Assembly (NCBI GenBank): GCA_014529385.2
Contig: CM043966.1
Location: forward strand, 38,378,037-38,442,036
Direction: 5' to 3'
Length of the DNA stretch: 64,000 nt
Source: Adiantum capillus-veneris
Taxonomy: Eukaryota; Streptophyta; Polypodiopsida; Polypodiales; Pteridaceae
Positions 1 through 10,509 of the stretch are shown one piece after another. The notes under the pieces are model-generated. The model saw only the letters and a list, made by a program, of their open reading frames with translations. It searched no databases and was not told the origin of the DNA. A program made the position numbers and the translations under genes. Every line of letters begins with the position of its first letter. The first letter of the stretch is position 1.

Positions 1-480
1 GTTGTGAAGGATTTAGTAGCTTTTGTACTACTGGGAGACTTAGTTGGGTGCATCTTACTCATGGTTCATCATATGACATTGTTGGTGCAAGAGATGTTTG
101 TTTGTCATCACTTAATGGTGCATCATATGCTACTTCATGTGTGTCATGTTCTTGAGATGATACGTAGCTTTATCTCAAGGAGACAATTGAGAGATAGTGG
201 ATGTCATGTACTACTTGGAGAGAAGTCTTTTTGGATGCATAGGAGTTTGCTAGTGATCGCGAGAGGTGACAAGATTGGCATGGTATACCCATTGCATGTT
301 TCTCATGTACAAGACGGTATTGTCATGATTACATTATTGTAGACATGTAGAAAGCAAGAGACAAGATGTGTCTCTTTTGCAAATGAGCTTTAGGATGTTA
401 TGCAAGACATGTCTCTATGAATACAGAGATAGAGCAACAATATAGTGAGTCACAATAGGTTGAGTCATCATCTACTAACA
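1..480 (+). pseudogene. Copia gag-pol remnant (protease to pre-integrase region), 3' part
   Basis: This fragment of a Ty1/copia polyprotein runs in from outside the window. The readable stretch around 174-342 carries RQLRDSGC and LVIARG...YPLH, which match the same region of the compact copia element at 61430-61560. The match can be followed at the DNA level from about 1 (paralogue 61250) to about 475 (paralogue about 61905), including a shared GTGAGTCACA-like stretch near 450. In copia proteins this segment lies between the aspartic protease and the integrase. The frame is closed by a TAG at 340-342 and by further stops. It is a relic, clearly more diverged than the 61-kb copy. Confidence 0.7.
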
Positions 481-690
481 AAATATGGCGGAGAGGATGA
501 CCCTTTACACGTGTCATTATCTGCGAGCTGAAGGCTATAAGCCAAATGGGAGAGAAGCATGCGATAAAGAGGGGGAGTGAAAGAGAGAGAGAGAGAGGCC
601 GTTGAAGGCGGCTGGCTGTACTCATGTCTGATGATGGAGATGAATAATATGGAATTCTTTGAATGATCATGCTAGAAATTGATATGGTTA
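481..690. other. Unassigned stretch between copia and gypsy remnants
   Basis: No convincing coding or RNA signal. It contains a short GA tract (about 580-597). The junction between the plus-strand copia fragment and the minus-strand gypsy pol lies here. Short ORFs in this stretch have no recognisable content. Confidence 0.4.
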
Positions 691-1509
691 TGCCAAGACA
701 TTTGGATCCAGTTCCTATGGATGGTAGGGGGTGACAGTAGCATACTCATCTATCATAGAAGATAGATCATTGTGAGTTGCTATGGATGCCGCATTGGCTC
801 TTGGCCATCATGATAGTGCATCAGCTACTTGATTTTGCTTGCCAGCAATGTGAGCAATATGAAAATTGAATTGCGAAAGAAAATTTTCCTGCCTCATTTG
901 TTTGTCAAAGAGCTTGGTTTGTGTCATGAAGTACTTAAGACTTTGGTGATCCGTGAGTAGGATGAATGGAGTCCCCAAAAGGTAGTGCTTCCATGTGTCG
1001 AGGACATGTAGGACAGCTAATAGCTCCTTCTGGTAGATGCCCAATACTTGCTTGTTGGAATTGAGTCTTCGACTCTCATATGCTATGGCATGCCCTTCTT
1101 GAAGCAAGACTGCTCCAAGGCAATCTCCACAAGCATCACATTGGACCTCAATTGGTTTTGAGAGATCCGATAATGTAAGCACGGGTTGAGAGGTAAGCTT
1201 TTCTTTAATCTTGTCAAAAGCACTTTGCTCTTTAGCAGTCCATATGTACTTAACATTTTTCTTTGTCAAGTCATGTAGTGGTCCTGCTATTTGGGAGAAT
1301 TTAGCTATGAAGTGTCTATAGTATGCACACATACCAATAAAGCTTCGCATCTCATGTAGATTCCCCGGATTAGACCATCCTTTTATTACCTCAAGCTTGG
1401 TTGGATCCATACGGATACCATCTTGAGAGATAATATGACCTAAGTATTGAATCTCTTGAAGGAAAAATTCACTCTTCTTTTGGTTAATGAAAAGTTTATT
1501 CTCCCTCAT
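690..1509 (-). pseudogene. Ty3/gypsy RT C-terminal part and RNase H
   Basis: An open frame of 233 codons (1509 to 808) covers the RT thumb/connection (GHIISQDGI, FIGMCAYYRHFI) and the RNase H domain (VQCDACGDCLGAVLLQ, a YESRRLN motif, LLTDHQSLKYF, IAGKQNQVADALS). The family usually has D-A-S in the first RNase H motif; here it reads D-A-C-G. After the stop at 808 the same frame continues with typical post-RNase H linker residues to about 690. It is the downstream part of pol of the minus-strand gypsy element and joins the RT N-terminal half at 1525-2090. It would have acted in the cytoplasmic virus-like particle during reverse transcription. Confidence 0.88.
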
Positions 1510-2090
1510 AGCTTGAAAAACTGCCTAGAGGTGTTGCTTATGCTCCTCCGAAGATTTGGAGTAGATGATAATGTCATTGAAGAACGCTCTAGTGAACTTG
1601 TGGTAGGGTCTAAAGATTTTCTCCATTAGGTGGTTGAACGTGGCTGGAGCATTTGTCAAATCAAAAGACATGACAAGATATTCATATAGACCAAACATTG
1701 TACAGAACGTGGTCTTTACGATATCTTCATTCACTATCCTTATTGATGATAGCCACTTTTAAGGTCAATCCCATTGAAGTATGTCAAACCTTGTAGCTTA
1801 TTAGATCTTCTACCCACGGTACGGGAAATCTATATTTGATAGTGATACGATTTAGTGCTCGATAGTCCACACACATGCGGTGTATGCCATCTTTCTTTTG
1901 CATTAAAAGAACTGGAGAACAAAAGGGAGAGGATCTAGGCCTCACCATCCCCTTGTCTACCAACTGATGCACTTGCCTCATAGTCTCCTCTTTTTGAGCT
2001 TGAGAAACTCCATAAGGAGATTTATTAAGCGGTGAGCTCTTAGATAGAAGCTCTATCTTATATCATCATCCCCTCATTTCAGAGGTAACT
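1510..2090 (-). pseudogene. Ty3/gypsy reverse transcriptase N-terminal half
   Basis: Two overlapping frame fragments (1981 to 1784 and 1734 to 1525) together give RT blocks in order: [36 protein letters not shown], then FGLYEYLVMSFDLTNAPATF and AFFNDIIIYS. The catalytic box normally reads (F/Y)VDD; here it is FFNDI, so the first catalytic Asp is Asn and the enzyme would be inactive. A frameshift lies between 1734 and 1784 and another before 1509. Upstream is the protease-RT linker (2074-2487). Confidence 0.88.
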
Positions 2091-2660
2091 CCATAGGGAT
2101 GCCATCAATAAATACATCTTGGAATCTATTTAGAAAATTAGACAAGTCTAATTCTTCTTTATTCCTACCACTTTGTTTTGTAAAAACATTAGCATCATTT
2201 AGACACTCTTTGACAAAAATCATGTACGAGGAAACCGAGCTTTTCATTGACTTATCAAAAGCAGGTGAATTTAGAAGTGGTATAGTATGAACGGACTCAG
2301 TAGCATCTATATACATACTTTTTTCCCTATAGGTGAAGTAGATTCTTCTTTCAGGGAACTTCATGCTGACAGCCATGCGGTTGAACCATGGTGCCCTTAG
2401 GATAACATCCTCATGTTGAAGAGGAGAGATGAAAAATTCTTCTTTGTTGACGTATCTTTGGACATGAAGCCTCAACTTCTCAATCAAGGGAGCAACATAG
2501 GATTATTGGCCCTTGAAAGCTCATTGGTTACAATATCTCCCATCTCAAAAGCTTGTATGCCCAACTTTGTGGCCAACTCCATTGATATGAAGTTGTGAGT
2601 AGAGCCATGATCAAATAGGATGAAGGCATCATGCTCCCTTACCTTCCCCTAAGCATATGA
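2074..2660 (-). pseudogene. Ty3/gypsy aspartic protease and protease-RT linker
   Basis: The minus strand around 2640-2560 reads HDAFILFDHGSTHNFIS, the retropepsin-like active-site segment of plant gypsy elements (D-H/S-G-S/A). Downstream the 137-codon frame 2487 to 2074 gives the protease C-terminal and linker region, ending in a segment like the usual FQDVF..GIP...P that precedes RT. The paralogue at 13670-13720 has the same segment with the Asp lost. Frames are broken, so this is a relic. Confidence 0.75.
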
Positions 2661-2679
2661 AAGGGATGATCCTTTGCAA

Positions 2680-3757
2680 TGAGAATCCTCTACATTCTCT
2701 TTTGGAGCTTCGGCCGTGGAAGCTCTAGGAGTCTCATTGTGGGCATTTCTTTGGGGACAAGAACGATATCCATGTCCTTGCTCCCCACACTTAAAGCATT
2801 TGTGATCTTTGCAAAAAGCCTCTATCTCTTCAAGAGAGTTTGTTTTTACCTTTGTAAACTCCTTTCTCCTTGGTCATGTTATTATTGTAGTTATTGTTGT
2901 TGTTGTTAGAATTACCTTGGGAAGAACTTTGAGCATTGTTCTTCCCCTTTGCATCATTTTGATCTTTCTTTTCCATGGGCTTGGCATTCTTTTTGCCCCT
3001 TGTTGGAAATTTATATGAGATGAAACCATAGTGTGGTGGATGAATTGGGTGATAGAACCAGGCCGTTGGGAGTTGACATACTCGGCCATTTCTTTAGGTA
3101 ATCCCGCACAAAATTGTTTCTTTTTCTCGGGAAAGTCTATCTTCTGAAAGACTATAGCTTTGAGATATAGGTCCCAAAACTTGTCTACATATTTGTGGAT
3201 AGACTCGTGAGTAGCTTCAAACTCCGCCATTCGATGAGCACTTTGTCTTTGGCGTCGTTAGCAAGAAATTGCTTCATGATGGAAACTCGTAGAGTTTTCC
3301 ATGTTTTTGGAGCTTCGCCGTTGCCACAGAGGCTAGCCCACCATTGACGAGCAGATTTTTGAAAGTGCATAGCTACATGACGTAGCTTGGAGGATTCAAT
3401 GAAGCCCTCGTCTCCAAAGGCCGCATCAAATTGCTTGTTAAAGGCCAATACTTTGTCAGTAGCACCAAAGGTGCCATCATAGGTGAGAAAAGAGTTACTC
3501 TTTCCTCTCTCTTTGAACTTCTTAAGATTGTGGGACCTTCTCCAAGCAGGGTAGGATTTGCGATGTCCTCTCCTCCATTATTCTCCAGGAGAATAACCGT
3601 TGCTTTCATCGAAAGAGGATGAAGGTGAAGAAGAAGGAGAAGAAAGGAGAAGAGGGTGATCTCTTTCTTGCCGCTTTCTTCCTTTGTTTCCTCTCTTCCC
3701 TTTTGAACTGATGAGAAGGACGACTATAGGATAATCTTTTGCTCTTGGGAGGAGTTG
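2680..3757 (-). pseudogene. Ty3/gypsy gag (capsid and CCHC knuckle), main part
   Basis: Overlapping frames (3609-3373, 3448-3185, 3230-2874) encode a retrotransposon gag domain: FDAAFGDEGFIESSKLRHVA, ARQWWASL, KTWKTLRVSIMKQF, then LPKEMAEYVNSQRPGSI. The nucleocapsid end (about 2800-2757) keeps a canonical CCHC knuckle, CFKCGEQGHGYRSC. The upstream basic/serine-rich segment (KREERKQRKK) matches 12571-12680 of the plus-strand copy. The gag N-terminus is separated from this part by the 4.4-kb insertion and lies at 8166-8480. At least two frameshifts break the frame. Confidence 0.85.
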
Positions 3758-3769
3758 GGGATCGTTGAG
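3758..3769. repeat. Left copy of 12-bp target-site duplication (GGGATCGTTGAG)
   Basis: Identical to 8166-8177. The two copies bracket the 4.4-kb insertion in the gypsy gag. The empty-site paralogue (12555-12570) carries one diverged copy only. Confidence 0.85.
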
Positions 3770-3831
3770 TCTTACCTAGCAATGAGCAAACTTTTCCGAG
3801 CGAACACGAAAACCGAGCAATATCGAAGCAA

Positions 3832-3967
<136 letters not shown>

Positions 3968-4089
3968 ATTTGTTTCCATATCCAAGTTTGCTTTTTGATG
4001 TTTTCTTGAAGAACAGTAACTAACATCATTTCTTAACAATAAAATAATTCTCATATCACTCATCAATGAATGAAAGCAGGTCTTTTACG

Positions 4090-4091
<2 letters not shown>

Positions 4092-4133
<42 letters not shown>
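4092..4133. repeat. (GA)n microsatellite
   Basis: A second GA run of about 42 bp within the 4.4-kb insertion, 130 bp from the first. Confidence 0.97.
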
Positions 4134-4135
<2 letters not shown>

Positions 4136-4299
4136 CAAGAACACTAAATTTTATTCAACTTTAAATATGGCAATGCCAATATCTCCTTTAGGTCCAATCA
4201 TACCAAGATTGGGGCTCAATCATGCCACCCACCTGGACATTGCCCTAAATTGTCCCGCGTCGATGTAGAACACTTTAGGGTAGTGCCCCGGAAGGCCTT

Positions 4300-4480
4300 G
4301 CAGTAGGATGATGATAGGAAAGATAGGCCTATGATGGTGATATAATTAATTAATACATAGCAGTATGATGATAGGAAGAATAGGACTTGATGGTGGTATA
4401 TTTAAAAAATGCATAACAATATGATGATGGGAGGTATAGTCCTATGATGGTGATATAATCAATTTATGCATAGGCATAAC
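4300..4480. repeat. About 58-bp tandem repeat, three diverged copies
   Basis: Copies begin near 4300, 4360 and 4418. Each has the form TATGATGATAGGA, then a purine-rich stretch, TGATGGTGATATA and an AT-rich end with TGCATA. The copies have diverged by substitutions and small indels. Confidence 0.75.
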
Positions 4481-5104
4481 ATGATTTATATATCTTAGGT
4501 TAAGACACAAACTCTTTATTTTCACATGTCTGCCTAGTGACCTTTCCTATGCCTCACACTTAAGAAATTATCTCTCATTTTCATGTCCACATAATTACGA
4601 GGAGTGGCACATTTTGACAATGGTTGAGGATGGCCATCGAGAAAGACTCTAAAGCCTACAATGCACATTACATCTTTGCACCAAAACATCCCTCTTAACC
4701 ATACCGCACCGGCACGGAAACATTTTTGGCAATGTCCCATCTTGAAAACGGATACTTACTCACAAAACTTTAAGACACTTGAAATGTAAACAAGGCCACA
4801 AGCAAAGTAAAGGTCGAGCACTTCCAGAAGTCGTTAACAGAACGGGACATTGAACTTACCTATCCTATGCTAACACTGTATGGATTAGAGCCATGTCTCA
4901 AAACAATTATGTGAGTCTTTTGTTTGCTTTACAATTTCGCAGATAACTAGTTTTCTACACTTAACAAGCACTTAACTCTCCCGCGCTGACGCGATGCTGT
5001 TTGAAGCAATGTCCCATGTGATGCTAAGTTCACTTTGTAAGCTCAACAAATTGCATGTTTTTCATCCTTATCTCTCCTGCACTGATGCGGTACTGAGTAG
5101 GGCT

Positions 5105-5312
5105 AAGTCCCTCTTGATGCCTTGTTTGCTTCTCTGCTTTAAAAGGCATTGATAATTTTATTTTTTTAACTGATGAAGTCCCACTTGATGCCTAGTTTGT
5201 TTCTCTGCTCCAAAGGCACTGCTAATTTTGTTTGTTTAATTGATGAAGTCCCACTTGATGCGAAGTTTTCTTCTCTACTCCAAAGGCAGTGCTAATTTTG
5301 TTTGATGACTTC
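5105..5312. repeat. About 71-bp tandem repeat, three copies
   Basis: Copies start near 5105, 5175 and 5246 with AAGTCCCACTTGATGC, followed by TTCTCTGCTCCAAAGGCA and TAATTTTGTTTG. They lie inside the 4.4-kb insertion just before the 173-bp repeats. Confidence 0.8.
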
Positions 5313-5614
5313 TTGAAGACACTTTCGTTAAACTATACACTTCTATTCTAAATTTTAACGTTGGTCCCAATGTGTGGGAAAAACGTCCTCTTGGGAGTTT
5401 GAGAATACCCGTTGAGAGCATGGAGAAAAGGACATAGAGTACCCTATGTAACTAGTAGAAAAAAGTGGTTTTTTTAATAATGCCAAAACCTCTAAGGAAA
5501 GGGATTATTGTATGTTTACTAATACAGAACCAAGAGTGGCGTGAAGGCTACTCCTCTCAATGCTTTCATTAATTTGTTTATTACACTTTATTAATTTTGA
5601 TAAACCTAAGAGAC

Positions 5615-6140
5615 CAGGTTTCTGTCCTTTACCCTCCCGCGCTGACGCGGTACTAGTTAGGGGCACATCCCGACGTTACAAGGGAAATCACACTGCACAT
5701 CGGCTTCCAAAGCTTCTCAAAATCAGCACTGTCATCACGAAGGTAAGCTCTGCCCCGGCTCTGCCTAGGCGCTGTCTCAAAACATTCAAGTGATGCAGTT
5801 TTTGCCCTTTACCCTCCCGCGCCGACGCGGTACTAGTTAGGGGCATGTCCCGTCCTTATAAGGGAAATCGGCTTCCAAAGCTTCCCAAAATCAGCACTGC
5901 CCTCACGAAGGTAGCTTTGCCCCGGCTCTGCCTAGGCGCTGTCTCAAAACATTCAAGTGATCCAGCTTCTGCCCTTTACCCTCCCGCGCCGACGCGGTAC
6001 TAGTTAGGGGCACGTCCCGTCGTTATACGGGCAAGCTCACCACGCTTTGGCTTCCAAAGCTTTCCAAAATCAAGGCTGCCGATAAGCTCAGTGGCCTGGC
6101 CGGCTTTGCCTAGGCGCTGTCTTAAAACATGAAAGTGATC
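5615..6140. repeat. 170-178 bp tandem repeat, three copies
   Basis: Three head-to-tail units start near 5617, 5795 and 5964. Each opens with CCTTTACCCTCCCGCGC, continues through GACGCGGTACTAGTTAGGGG and a GGCTTCCAAAGCTT block, and ends with CTAGGCGCTGTCT and AAAACATTCAAGTGAT. Related single motifs (CCGCGCTGACGCG and variants) occur at about 4255, 4979, 5087 and 6412, and inverted at about 4700. Confidence 0.88.
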
Positions 6141-7201
6141 CTGCGAGCCCTCCGCTTGATCAGCGCCCATAGCAGTCAAGCTGGCATTCCCAGCTATGAG
6201 CTCGTTGCCAAAGCTCTTGGCTGTTGGTGGAAGATCTTGTCATAGAACTGATGCTGTTCTAGTCCACCCTATATTGTGATGATCATGGGACGCCTATGCA
6301 TGGCTATTTGTGAGCACATTATCAATGCGACTATTTGTGTGTACATTTTAATACGGGAGAATAATTAGCGGTGTTAATTTGCGTAGCTCCTGTCTTTGGC
6401 CTAAATGTCCCACGCCGGCGCGGTATGGACTGCCATGTCCGTGCTGGAAAAAATTCCTCATGGCGGAGCACGCACCTTGATCTCTCCAGATACTAGCGCC
6501 ATTTATTTTCCTTTAGCAGCTGCTTCGGCTCCCATAAAAGTCGTCCTTTGGAGTTGCTGCAGCTTGCGGCCCAGATATAGATATTAAAGAGAGAGACTGA
6601 GAGAGAGGGAGAGGGCAATGGCCACTGCTGGGCAGAGAAGGCTAGATCCTTTTTTATTTTGTGCCCATGGATTCTGAGGCTCGAGCTATGGACGCGAGCT
6701 GTGGACGGACTGTTCTCTACAGATGATTTGACACTTTCCTTGCAAGGATCTTCAAGGGTCAATTTTCAAGCCTTACACAATTCCTCCTCATGGGTTTTGT
6801 ATAAGGAAAATTTGAAAATTCGAGCTAATTTTGCATACTTTTACACTGTTTTTGTCAAAAATTTAAGCGGGATTTTTCCTTTCACTCATGCTCCGATCAC
6901 ACGACATTTTTGAATTTCAAAGCGACACAAATGTAAGCTGAGACACTTTTCCTAAACATTTCCAAGGGTTCCTTGTTCGCTATAACTCTAGCAGTGTCCT
7001 TCCTGATTGCAGGCTAGGTTGCATCTCCTTCAGTTCCACTACGCCCGCCTGCTCCAATGTGAAAAGGCATTCCCTCTTAATTAGCGGAGACTCAAACTAT
7101 GTGACTGATGCTTGCTTGCTCAAGAATGAGTCCTTGATTTCTGCTTCCAAAGCCATCGATCGCGCTTCACCAGCAACAGTAGGCTCTGTCATATACAAGT
7201 C

Positions 7202-7218
7202 TATATATATATATATAC

Positions 7219-7270
<52 letters not shown>
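7202..7270. repeat. (TA)n followed by (GA)n microsatellite
   Basis: TA dinucleotides at 7202-7217, then a short linker and GA dinucleotides to 7270. Within the 4.4-kb insertion. Confidence 0.95.
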
Positions 7271-7273
<3 letters not shown>

Positions 7274-8105
7274 AAAGCGCATTTAATTTATTTTATTACC
7301 TTGCATGTTTAAGAGCCGAATCCCACAAAATCTAGTGGCATTAGTGGTATTTATTAGATTTTGCAATCTAGTGGTCCCATTTTTTTACTTCGATATTAGC
7401 AATATTTAGGAGACAATCCACGTAGTCTTAGAAATCTTGCAAATACCATGCATTTTGTGAGTATTAATTGATTGTTAGAAAGACTAAAAAAATGAGAATG
7501 CAAAAGCAAAAGTAAAGGTCCTTTTCAGTGATCGAGAAAAATCAAATTCACAAACATACATAATTCCCCTTAGGATAATTTCAAAGAGGAAATTTTACAA
7601 TATAGCCGGCATTTTTTGCAATTTAACTCTATTTTCCTAAAATTTTAAAGCTGATTTTCTCCTTCTCTCCTTCTCTTCAACCGACTGATTTGGTTTTTCA
7701 ACTGGCTCAAGGCTAAGCTGAGTCAGATTTTTCTCGAACATTGGTCCATTTTTAAGGGAAGGGAAGATCGTGCAGCCAATGGGTTTTGAACTTCAACAAG
7801 TAGCACGACCATGTGACAAAAAAAATTACACTTTAAATTTCACTAAATGTCTTGATCATATATGAGACTTGGACCTAAGATAAAACATGGTTTTCTTGTT
7901 CCTTTTGCAATCGCCATTGGAGGAGGGGTGCTTAGAGTTTTGATAGCTTAAGTTACTTAATCAAATATGAATTTATTTTGTAGCAGCAATGACCTTCATG
8001 CCTTGGAGTAAAAAATTCTCTACAGATTGTCCATTTTGTTGGACTATCTGCACTTGAGATTATGGTAGGGCTTAATTGAAAAAGAAATTTGTGTTACAAT
8101 TCTCT
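7271..8105. other. AT-rich right part of the 4.4-kb insertion, no gene seen
   Basis: Stops occur in all frames and no family motif was recognised. The preceding stretch 6160-7200 also lacks a supportable gene; short open frames there have no recognisable domain. Confidence 0.5.
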
Positions 8106-8165
8106 TTACTTTTGCTCGGAAAAATTACATGCTCGGTTTTTTTTGCTCGGTGTATGGATTTCCTC

Positions 8166-8177
8166 GGGATCGTTGAG
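8166..8177. repeat. Right copy of 12-bp target-site duplication
   Basis: GGGATCGTTGAG, identical to 3758-3769. Confidence 0.85.
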
Positions 8178-8480
8178 ACCGCCGTCTTCGTAGAGCCACA
8201 TCTTCAGAGGAGTTTGGAGATTCACTTCTTTCTCGTTCATTGATTCCTCCTCTTCTCTTATCGGAGAGAGTCTTCCTTTGGAATTCTCAACAAGAGGCTT
8301 CCTAAGCTCTCTCTCTTCTTGGAGAGGTAGGGAAATCCCATAAGCATGAAGTTGTTGGGTATCTTCGGCTTGCAAGTCAAGGTTGCCCATAGCTTGTTGC
8401 AACCTAGTAAAAATAAGATAGTTCACAAACATTGGGGCATCATCAGTAGCACCTTCATGTGCAAAATTGAAATTGTCAAT
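8166..8480 (-). pseudogene. Ty3/gypsy gag N-terminus (separated by insertion)
   Basis: The minus-strand frame reads HEGATDDAPMFVNYL, then RLQQAMGNLDLQAE, and an acidic, serine-rich stretch to KMWLYEDGGLND at the insertion point. It is collinear with 12266-12560 of the plus-strand copy. There the start is ATG (ATG AAC ATT); here the corresponding codon is CTG, so the original start is lost. Downstream codons of the longer frame (8165-8106) belong to the inserted element. The rest of this gag is at 3757-2680. Confidence 0.8.
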
Positions 8481-8950
8481 ATTCAGCCATGCTAATTAAA
8501 CTTACATATATGCTACTTTGTGCTTTGGTACCCTTAAAAACTTCACTTGCTACTCTTCTTTACCTTTGAAAATTAGCTCTCAAGCAGCCACACCCATGGT
8601 TTAGAGACTGTTGATTGCAAAGAATAGTGGAGAGGTCTAACATTGCTCGGTTGATTATGGTTCCTATTGAGCTAGATAGTTGCTCAATAGTGGCCAAAGG
8701 CAAGCCCCGAGAGACTTCATTATTAAGTCTATAGTTTGCGACAATTTTATGAAAGACAGGCTGTTTACCCTTTATCTGACCCAATTAAACTATGTGCTTA
8801 AAGCCGCTCCCAATGGTGTACCTCAAACTAAGTCATTTTCAACCAAGATAATAGATCCCTATCCCACTTACCCTCTTGCAATGAATAGGTCCAACCTTTC
8901 ATGGACAACTTAAGGACCTCTCTTCTTAAGCAAGAAAAGAGAAACCAATA

Positions 8951-8962
8951 GCTTTGGTACCA
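8951..8962 (-). promoter_or_regulatory. Diverged initiator-Met tRNA primer-binding site
   Basis: The minus strand reads TGGTACCAAAGC directly after the LTR end (..TTACA T). The plus-strand paralogue has the canonical TGGTATCAGAGC at the same place, so two bases have changed here. Confidence 0.75.
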
Positions 8963-8963
8963 A

Positions 8964-10011
8964 TGTAACGGAAATGGACTATGAACGTTGAGAATAGCCG
9001 AATTAAGAAAACTGTAGTGAGCATTTTTATGAGAATACTTTGAGAAATAGAGGGAGAACTTGATTAGAGGTAGCAACAGAACCATTAACCTAATTAACTT
9101 GGCATGAACAATACAGAGAGAATTAAAGAACTTGACAACAGTTGAGGATCGGATTGTGGAGCTGGTCCCCCCTCGAAAAGGCTTTTGTATTATAGCTTCT
9201 CCCATAAAGAGAGACTTTGTACAGAACAAGCTTTGTGTTCCTTGAGACCTTGATGATGCAATGAAGATAGAAAGGTTCATGCACCACAATTATGCCTGTA
9301 ACTTAGCTAAATAAAAGCACTAAGCCTCAGTTCCAAGATCTCAAACACCTTCAAAGATGGAGAGAGCTAGCAAGGACTTAGGGTAGGAAAAAGGAAGAAG
9401 AAGTAACTTACAAGAAAGAATTAGTGTCCTCTCATACCATTACTCATAGAGATTAGCATAGCATAGTAATGGAGATAAAGAAGATGGCTAGCATAGAATT
9501 GAAGCATGGCTCTAGGTTTTTGCATTCCATAGCCAAGATTTGTAGATGTAGGCTCTCAACTTCTCAAGCTTGGAGAAGGAGATGAAGTTCTTGCACTTTC
9601 ACCAAGTGAGAATGAGAGCATGTGAGTGTGTGTGAGAGAGAGTATACCCCCAAGTGAGTGAGTGTGTGTGTGTGTGTGTTCTATCTCATGCCCCTACTTG
9701 CAGGGCTTGCTCGCCCCCCCCCCCCCCCCCTTGTGTAGGGATGTTGTTGACTTTTTGGAACACCTCACCCCTTAAGCACCTTAGCCATGAAGCCCCTCAA
9801 GCACCTTAGTCAAGGTGCTTGTTATAAAACATGACAAGCACCTTAATCATCAAGCATGACAACCACCTCAAACACCTTAGTTAGCAAGCACGACAAGCAT
9901 GTCAAGCACCTTAGTCAGCAAGCACAACAATCACTTCAAATCTTGGGCCGGGTTCCCACCGCAAGCTCAACCCTTGCTTGCCTAAGGTCCTAGACCTAAG
10001 GACTTTGAACA
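8964..10011 (-). repeat. 5' LTR of the minus-strand gypsy element
   Basis: About 1.05 kb, beginning TGTTCAAAG on the minus strand at 10011 and ending CA at 8964. It aligns in inverted orientation with 10510-11899. It contains several decayed copies of a 34-bp minisatellite (9770-9960), a poly-C run (9714-9730) and a GT run (about 9660-9679). About 25 bp outside the TG start are also shared with the other copy, so the true start could lie slightly further out. Confidence 0.8.
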
Positions 10012-10509
10012 CTAACCTTTTGAGGTCTTTAATGAAGTTAACCCTAAGGTGGCATTGCTCTTTGCTAGACCATCACCCATTTGGACCCATTGCCTTTGGT
10101 CCCGTGCTGAGATAAATTTAAAAGCATATGTGTATATTCTGACTCTTGTTTTCGTTTATTCTTTCACATTAAATGATCATTTAATATGAGAAAATCATTT
10201 GGGTTAGTTATATATTAGATTTTATGACAAAGCTTATGGCTAGCTATCAAATGAAATAAATGCCTCAATCCATGATACAAGTTTCATTGCAAGTGAAATT
10301 GCAAATCAAAAGACAAATGCAACACAACTAGGAGCTAACGTTGACCACATTATTGAAGAGGTATTTAGAAGGATGAATTAGGTTTTTAAACAAGTGCAAA
10401 ATGTTAGCAAGCTCAAATGAAGAAGTTTGACATCATTGGAGGTGACCATCCAACCACCCAATCCTACACTCAACTTAAACTAGCTTCATTAAAGACCTCC
10501 AAAGGTTAG
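10012..10509. other. Spacer between head-to-head gypsy LTRs
   Basis: About 0.5 kb of AT-rich DNA with no gene. It includes the perfect 18-bp palindrome ATTAAATGATCATTTAAT (10168-10185). Short stretches next to each LTR (CTTCATTAAAGACCTC on both sides, inverted) are shared. Confidence 0.6.

Noticed and set aside
9714-9730. Poly-C run as a functional polypyrimidine/polypurine tract
   Set aside because: It lies inside an LTR and not at an LTR border, so it cannot be the PPT; probably slippage.
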